This document shows, in pieces, positions 42,444 through 44,541 of a stretch of DNA of 44,541 nucleotides. Numbering within the stretch: the first letter of the stretch is position 1; each line of letters begins with the position of its first letter. The stretch covers positions 1 through 44,541 of the forward strand of contig MFSU01000096.1 in NCBI GenBank assembly GCA_001785115.1, given 5' to 3'. The DNA is from Candidatus Muproteobacteria bacterium RBG_16_65_34 (lineage in GTDB: Bacteria > Pseudomonadota > Gammaproteobacteria > Acidiferrobacterales > Sulfurifustaceae). The position numbers were made by a program, and so were the translations under genes. Under the pieces are notes generated by a model, which saw nothing but the letters and a program-made list of their open reading frames with translations, was not told the DNA's origin and ran no database searches.

Positions 42444-44138
42444 CTAACGCTTCAGCGTCAGCACCAAATAGATGAGCAGCCCCGCAACCACCGCGAGGAT
42501 GGAGAGTATCTCCCACGGTCGCCATTCGGCTCGCGTCGAGAGCGGCGCCGATGCGCCGGGATGCGCCGGCGCGGTGGCGCGCGGCGCATCCAGCGCCTCG
42601 GCGAACTCCGCCGCCGAGCGAAACCGCGCGGCCGGATCGCGCGCACAGGCGCGCGTGAGCGCCTCATCGAGCCACGGCGGCGTATCGGGCCGATGCCGCG
42701 AGGGCGGAGTGAACTCGCCGGCCTCGGACCGGGTCGCGGACGCGAGCTTGCCGTAGGGATATCTCCCGCTGAGCAAGCGGTAGAGCGTGACGCCCGCGCT
42801 GTAGATATCCGATGGCACGGTCGGCTCCCCGCCCGCGAGCACCTCGGGCGCAAGATAATTGATCCGGCTGCCCGCATCCCCGGTGTCGCGCTCCGCTTCG
42901 AGCGGGCGTGCCGCCTGGCTCGATCCCAGACCCAGCAGATAAAGTCGCGCGGGCCTCTTGTCGAACAGGAGATTTTTCGGGCGGATGTCGCGATGGATCA
43001 CGCCCTGACTGTGCAGCTGGTCGAGCGCCGCGAGAAGCTGCCGTCCGAGCGACACCACCTCATCCAACGCGAGCGTCTGCTTGCGCGCCAGCCGGTGCGC
43101 GAGATTCTCGCCTTCCCGATGGGCGAGCACCGAGTATAACGCCGTGCGCCGGCCCTGCTTGAGCGCCAGGATGGGAATCAGGTGGTCGCTGGTAACGCGC
43201 TTTCCGATCCATTCCTCGTGCAGGAACCGCTCGGCGAATGCCGGATCGTCGCCGAACCTGGGATTGGGAAACTTGAGCGCCACGGTCTCGCCGGACTCCT
43301 GGTCTACCGCCTTGTACAGCCGGTACTGCGAGCTTTTGTGGATGAAATCGAGGACGCGAAATCCATCGATCGTATCGCCCAACTGCGGTGGCGGGACCAC
43401 GGGCAGCGCGGCCACGCCTTGATCGAGATCGGCCTCGGTTTCCGCGGGCAGTTGCTCGATGCGCGCGACGCAGGCGCTCACGAGGCCGCGCCCGCCCGCG
43501 GCCAGCGCCTTCTGCGTGAGGGTCTCGGCCATCGACTGCGCCGGGATGTCGGGGAGCAGGCAGGCGAGGATCGTGGCGCTGTCGAGCGCCTCATGCACGC
43601 CCTCGCTGGTGAGCGCAAAGACGTCGTTTTCCTGAAGCTCATCGCAGGCGAGGTCGGTCGTGACCGCCTCGCCGAGCCCGCAGGCGTTGATGACCTCGCG
43701 CCCGCGCAGCGGGCGCGGTTCGATGTGATCGCGCGTGAGGAGCTTGATGCGCTGGCCGCGCATGAGCCACACGCGGGTGTGGCCCGCGTGCGCCACGGCC
43801 CAGCGCCGCCCGCGCAGCACCAGCGCCGTGAGTGCCGCGGCGCGGGGACTCGAAGAGCCCGAGCGCACGGCCCGGTCGGCGGCGGTGAAGCTCTCGTTCA
43901 GGGCATGCTTGAGGCCCCAGTCGTGCGGCGCGGCGTAGTAGCTGTTATTGAGCGCCGTGAGCGCCTCGTACGCCGACTCGGTCGGATTCGGGCGCTCCGC
44001 GAGGCCGACGGCGAGCGCGAGCAGCGCGCCGTGGCCGGTGTCCCGGGCCGGGTCGGGCAGGGCCACGAGGCAAGGTTGATGCCCGCTCCGCGGCGCGGGC
44101 CCGCGGGTGGAGTATCCGGTGTCGAGGTGAAACGACAT
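42444..44138 (-). CDS. PP2C-like/Ser-Thr kinase-like fusion with C-terminal membrane anchor
   Basis: A 564-residue protein combining a PP2C-like domain (about 1-230) with a Hanks-type kinase-like domain (about 255-520) and one C-terminal membrane helix (543-560). Fusions of this order are known in proteobacteria as bifunctional kinase/phosphatases. Key changes are seen here. In the PP2C half the usual acidic metal ligands are replaced: RSGHQP for RxxNED, AVGLAE for ADGMGG, GHTR for GDSR, SEGV for SDGL. In the kinase half Lys289 (VALKF), HRD (382-384), Asn389 and APEV (430-433) are kept, but DFG is GLG (403-405). I infer a regulatory pseudoenzyme pair. No Shine-Dalgarno sequence is clear; TATAAT lies about 75 nt upstream. 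Confidence 0.85.
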   Translation of the reverse strand: MSFHLDTGYSTRGPAPRSGHQPCLVALPDPARDTGHGALLALAVGLAERPNPTESAYEALTALNNSYYAAPHDWGLKHALNESFTAADRAVRSGSSSPRAAALTALVLRGRRWAVAHAGHTRVWLMRGQRIKLLTRDHIEPRPLRGREVINACGLGEAVTTDLACDELQENDVFALTSEGVHEALDSATILACLLPDIPAQSMAETLTQKALAAGGRGLVSACVARIEQLPAETEADLDQGVAALPVVPPPQLGDTIDGFRVLDFIHKSSQYRLYKAVDQESGETVALKFPNPRFGDDPAFAERFLHEEWIGKRVTSDHLIPILALKQGRRTALYSVLAHREGENLAHRLARKQTLALDEVVSLGRQLLAALDQLHSQGVIHRDIRPKNLLFDKRPARLYLLGLGSSQAARPLEAERDTGDAGSRINYLAPEVLAGGEPTVPSDIYSAGVTLYRLLSGRYPYGKLASATRSEAGEFTPPSRHRPDTPPWLDEALTRACARDPAARFRSAAEFAEALDAPRATAPAHPGASAPLSTRAEWRPWEILSILAVVAGLLIYLVLTLKR

Positions 44139-44216
44139 TGCGCGCGGGCGGACAGGTGTTGTTATCGGGCGTGACGGCGCTAAATCTTCGAGCCGCCGCG
44201 CAGTAATTGTAATTAT

Positions 44217-44541
44217 AGAGGGTCTTCGTGAACTCGCGTGGACGATTTAACGTCACCCGGCTGCATGTCACCGGTTGCGGCTGCTTGTCGGATCTAGGTC
44301 GAATCGCCTTTCGGCGATGATTGAACGGCTACTTGTGGGTGGCTGACCCACGGCAGGTAGCTTTTCTTTGCTCGTGGTCGCTCCTGCGCATCCCTGCGCC
44401 CGCGACATTCGCACGTCCTGTGCAGCACAAAGAAAAGCTACCAAAAGAAACACGCCCCGGTCGCTTCGCCGCGCGCACTGCGCGCGGTGCCCTGCGCTGC
44501 TCGCGCCCCCAAGCGCGCGCCTAACTCGCCGGCCGCTGAAC
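44217..44541. repeat. Right copy of large palindromic repeat (partial)
   Basis: 44217-44345 is the imperfect reverse complement of about 470-598, and 44491-44536 matches 42-87 directly with one mismatch. Between them lies a hairpin-like pair near 44355-44371 and 44427-44443 built from TAGCTTTTCTTTG and its complement. No gene is supported in 44139-44541. The element runs off the end of the window. Confidence 0.8.

Overview
The window looks like the chromosome of a GC-rich gammaproteobacterium. I lean towards the Chromatiales/Acidiferrobacterales neighbourhood, but that is inference from gene order and protein style, not a database match. Two conserved housekeeping blocks sit side by side: carA-carB-greA-rlmE-ftsH-folP-glmM-tpiA-secG-tRNA-Leu followed by a complete 14-gene nuo operon, and tRNA-fMet-rimP-nusA-infB-rbfA-truB-rpsO-pnp. 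NuoB (158 aa) and the separate nuoC and nuoD are of the type found in beta- and many sulfur-oxidising gammaproteobacteria, not the E. coli fused NuoCD type.

Layout. 1-598: partial copy of a large palindromic multi-copy-type repeat. 599-784: a half repeat and an 18-bp inverted repeat. 785-4318: MltC-like lytic transglycosylase, PlsB-like acyltransferase, small outer-membrane barrel protein. 4363-9429: promoter, leader terminator, carA, carB, greA. 9515-15859: rlmE, ftsH, folP, glmM, tpiA, secG. 15976-16060: tRNA-Leu(GAG). 16232-31228: promoter and nuoA-N. 31291-33617: small secreted protein (minus strand), SLC13/ArsB-type permease, cupin. 33676-42256: initiator tRNA, then the rimP-to-pnp translation and RNA-metabolism cluster ending in a clear terminator. 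42444-44138 (minus): a PP2C-like/protein-kinase-like fusion with a C-terminal membrane anchor. 44217-44541: second partial copy of the large repeat, inverted relative to the first. Because both ends lie in the same repeat family, the window is probably a contig that broke at repeats.

How it fits together: pyrimidine and arginine precursor synthesis (CarAB), transcript elongation and termination (GreA, NusA), rRNA and ribosome maturation (RlmE, RimP, RbfA, TruB, InfB, S15), RNA decay (PNPase), membrane protein quality control and secretion (FtsH, SecG), folate and peptidoglycan precursors (FolP, GlmM), and NADH-driven respiration (complex I).

The most unusual feature is non-coding. Most same-strand gene junctions wider than about 70 bp hold an imperfect inverted repeat whose arms are built from 2-4 tandem copies of a 7-11-bp word (families include ATCTGCGTTC, TTAATCCTG, CTCTGCGT, TTTGCGTC, GGGACGAG). 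At least 13 are present. They begin a few bases after one stop codon and usually end 7-13 bases before the next start. They replace a visible Shine-Dalgarno sequence in many cases, and in CarA and FolP they have been recruited as protein termini. The second notable item is the kinase/phosphatase fusion, in which both domains lack key metal-binding aspartates.
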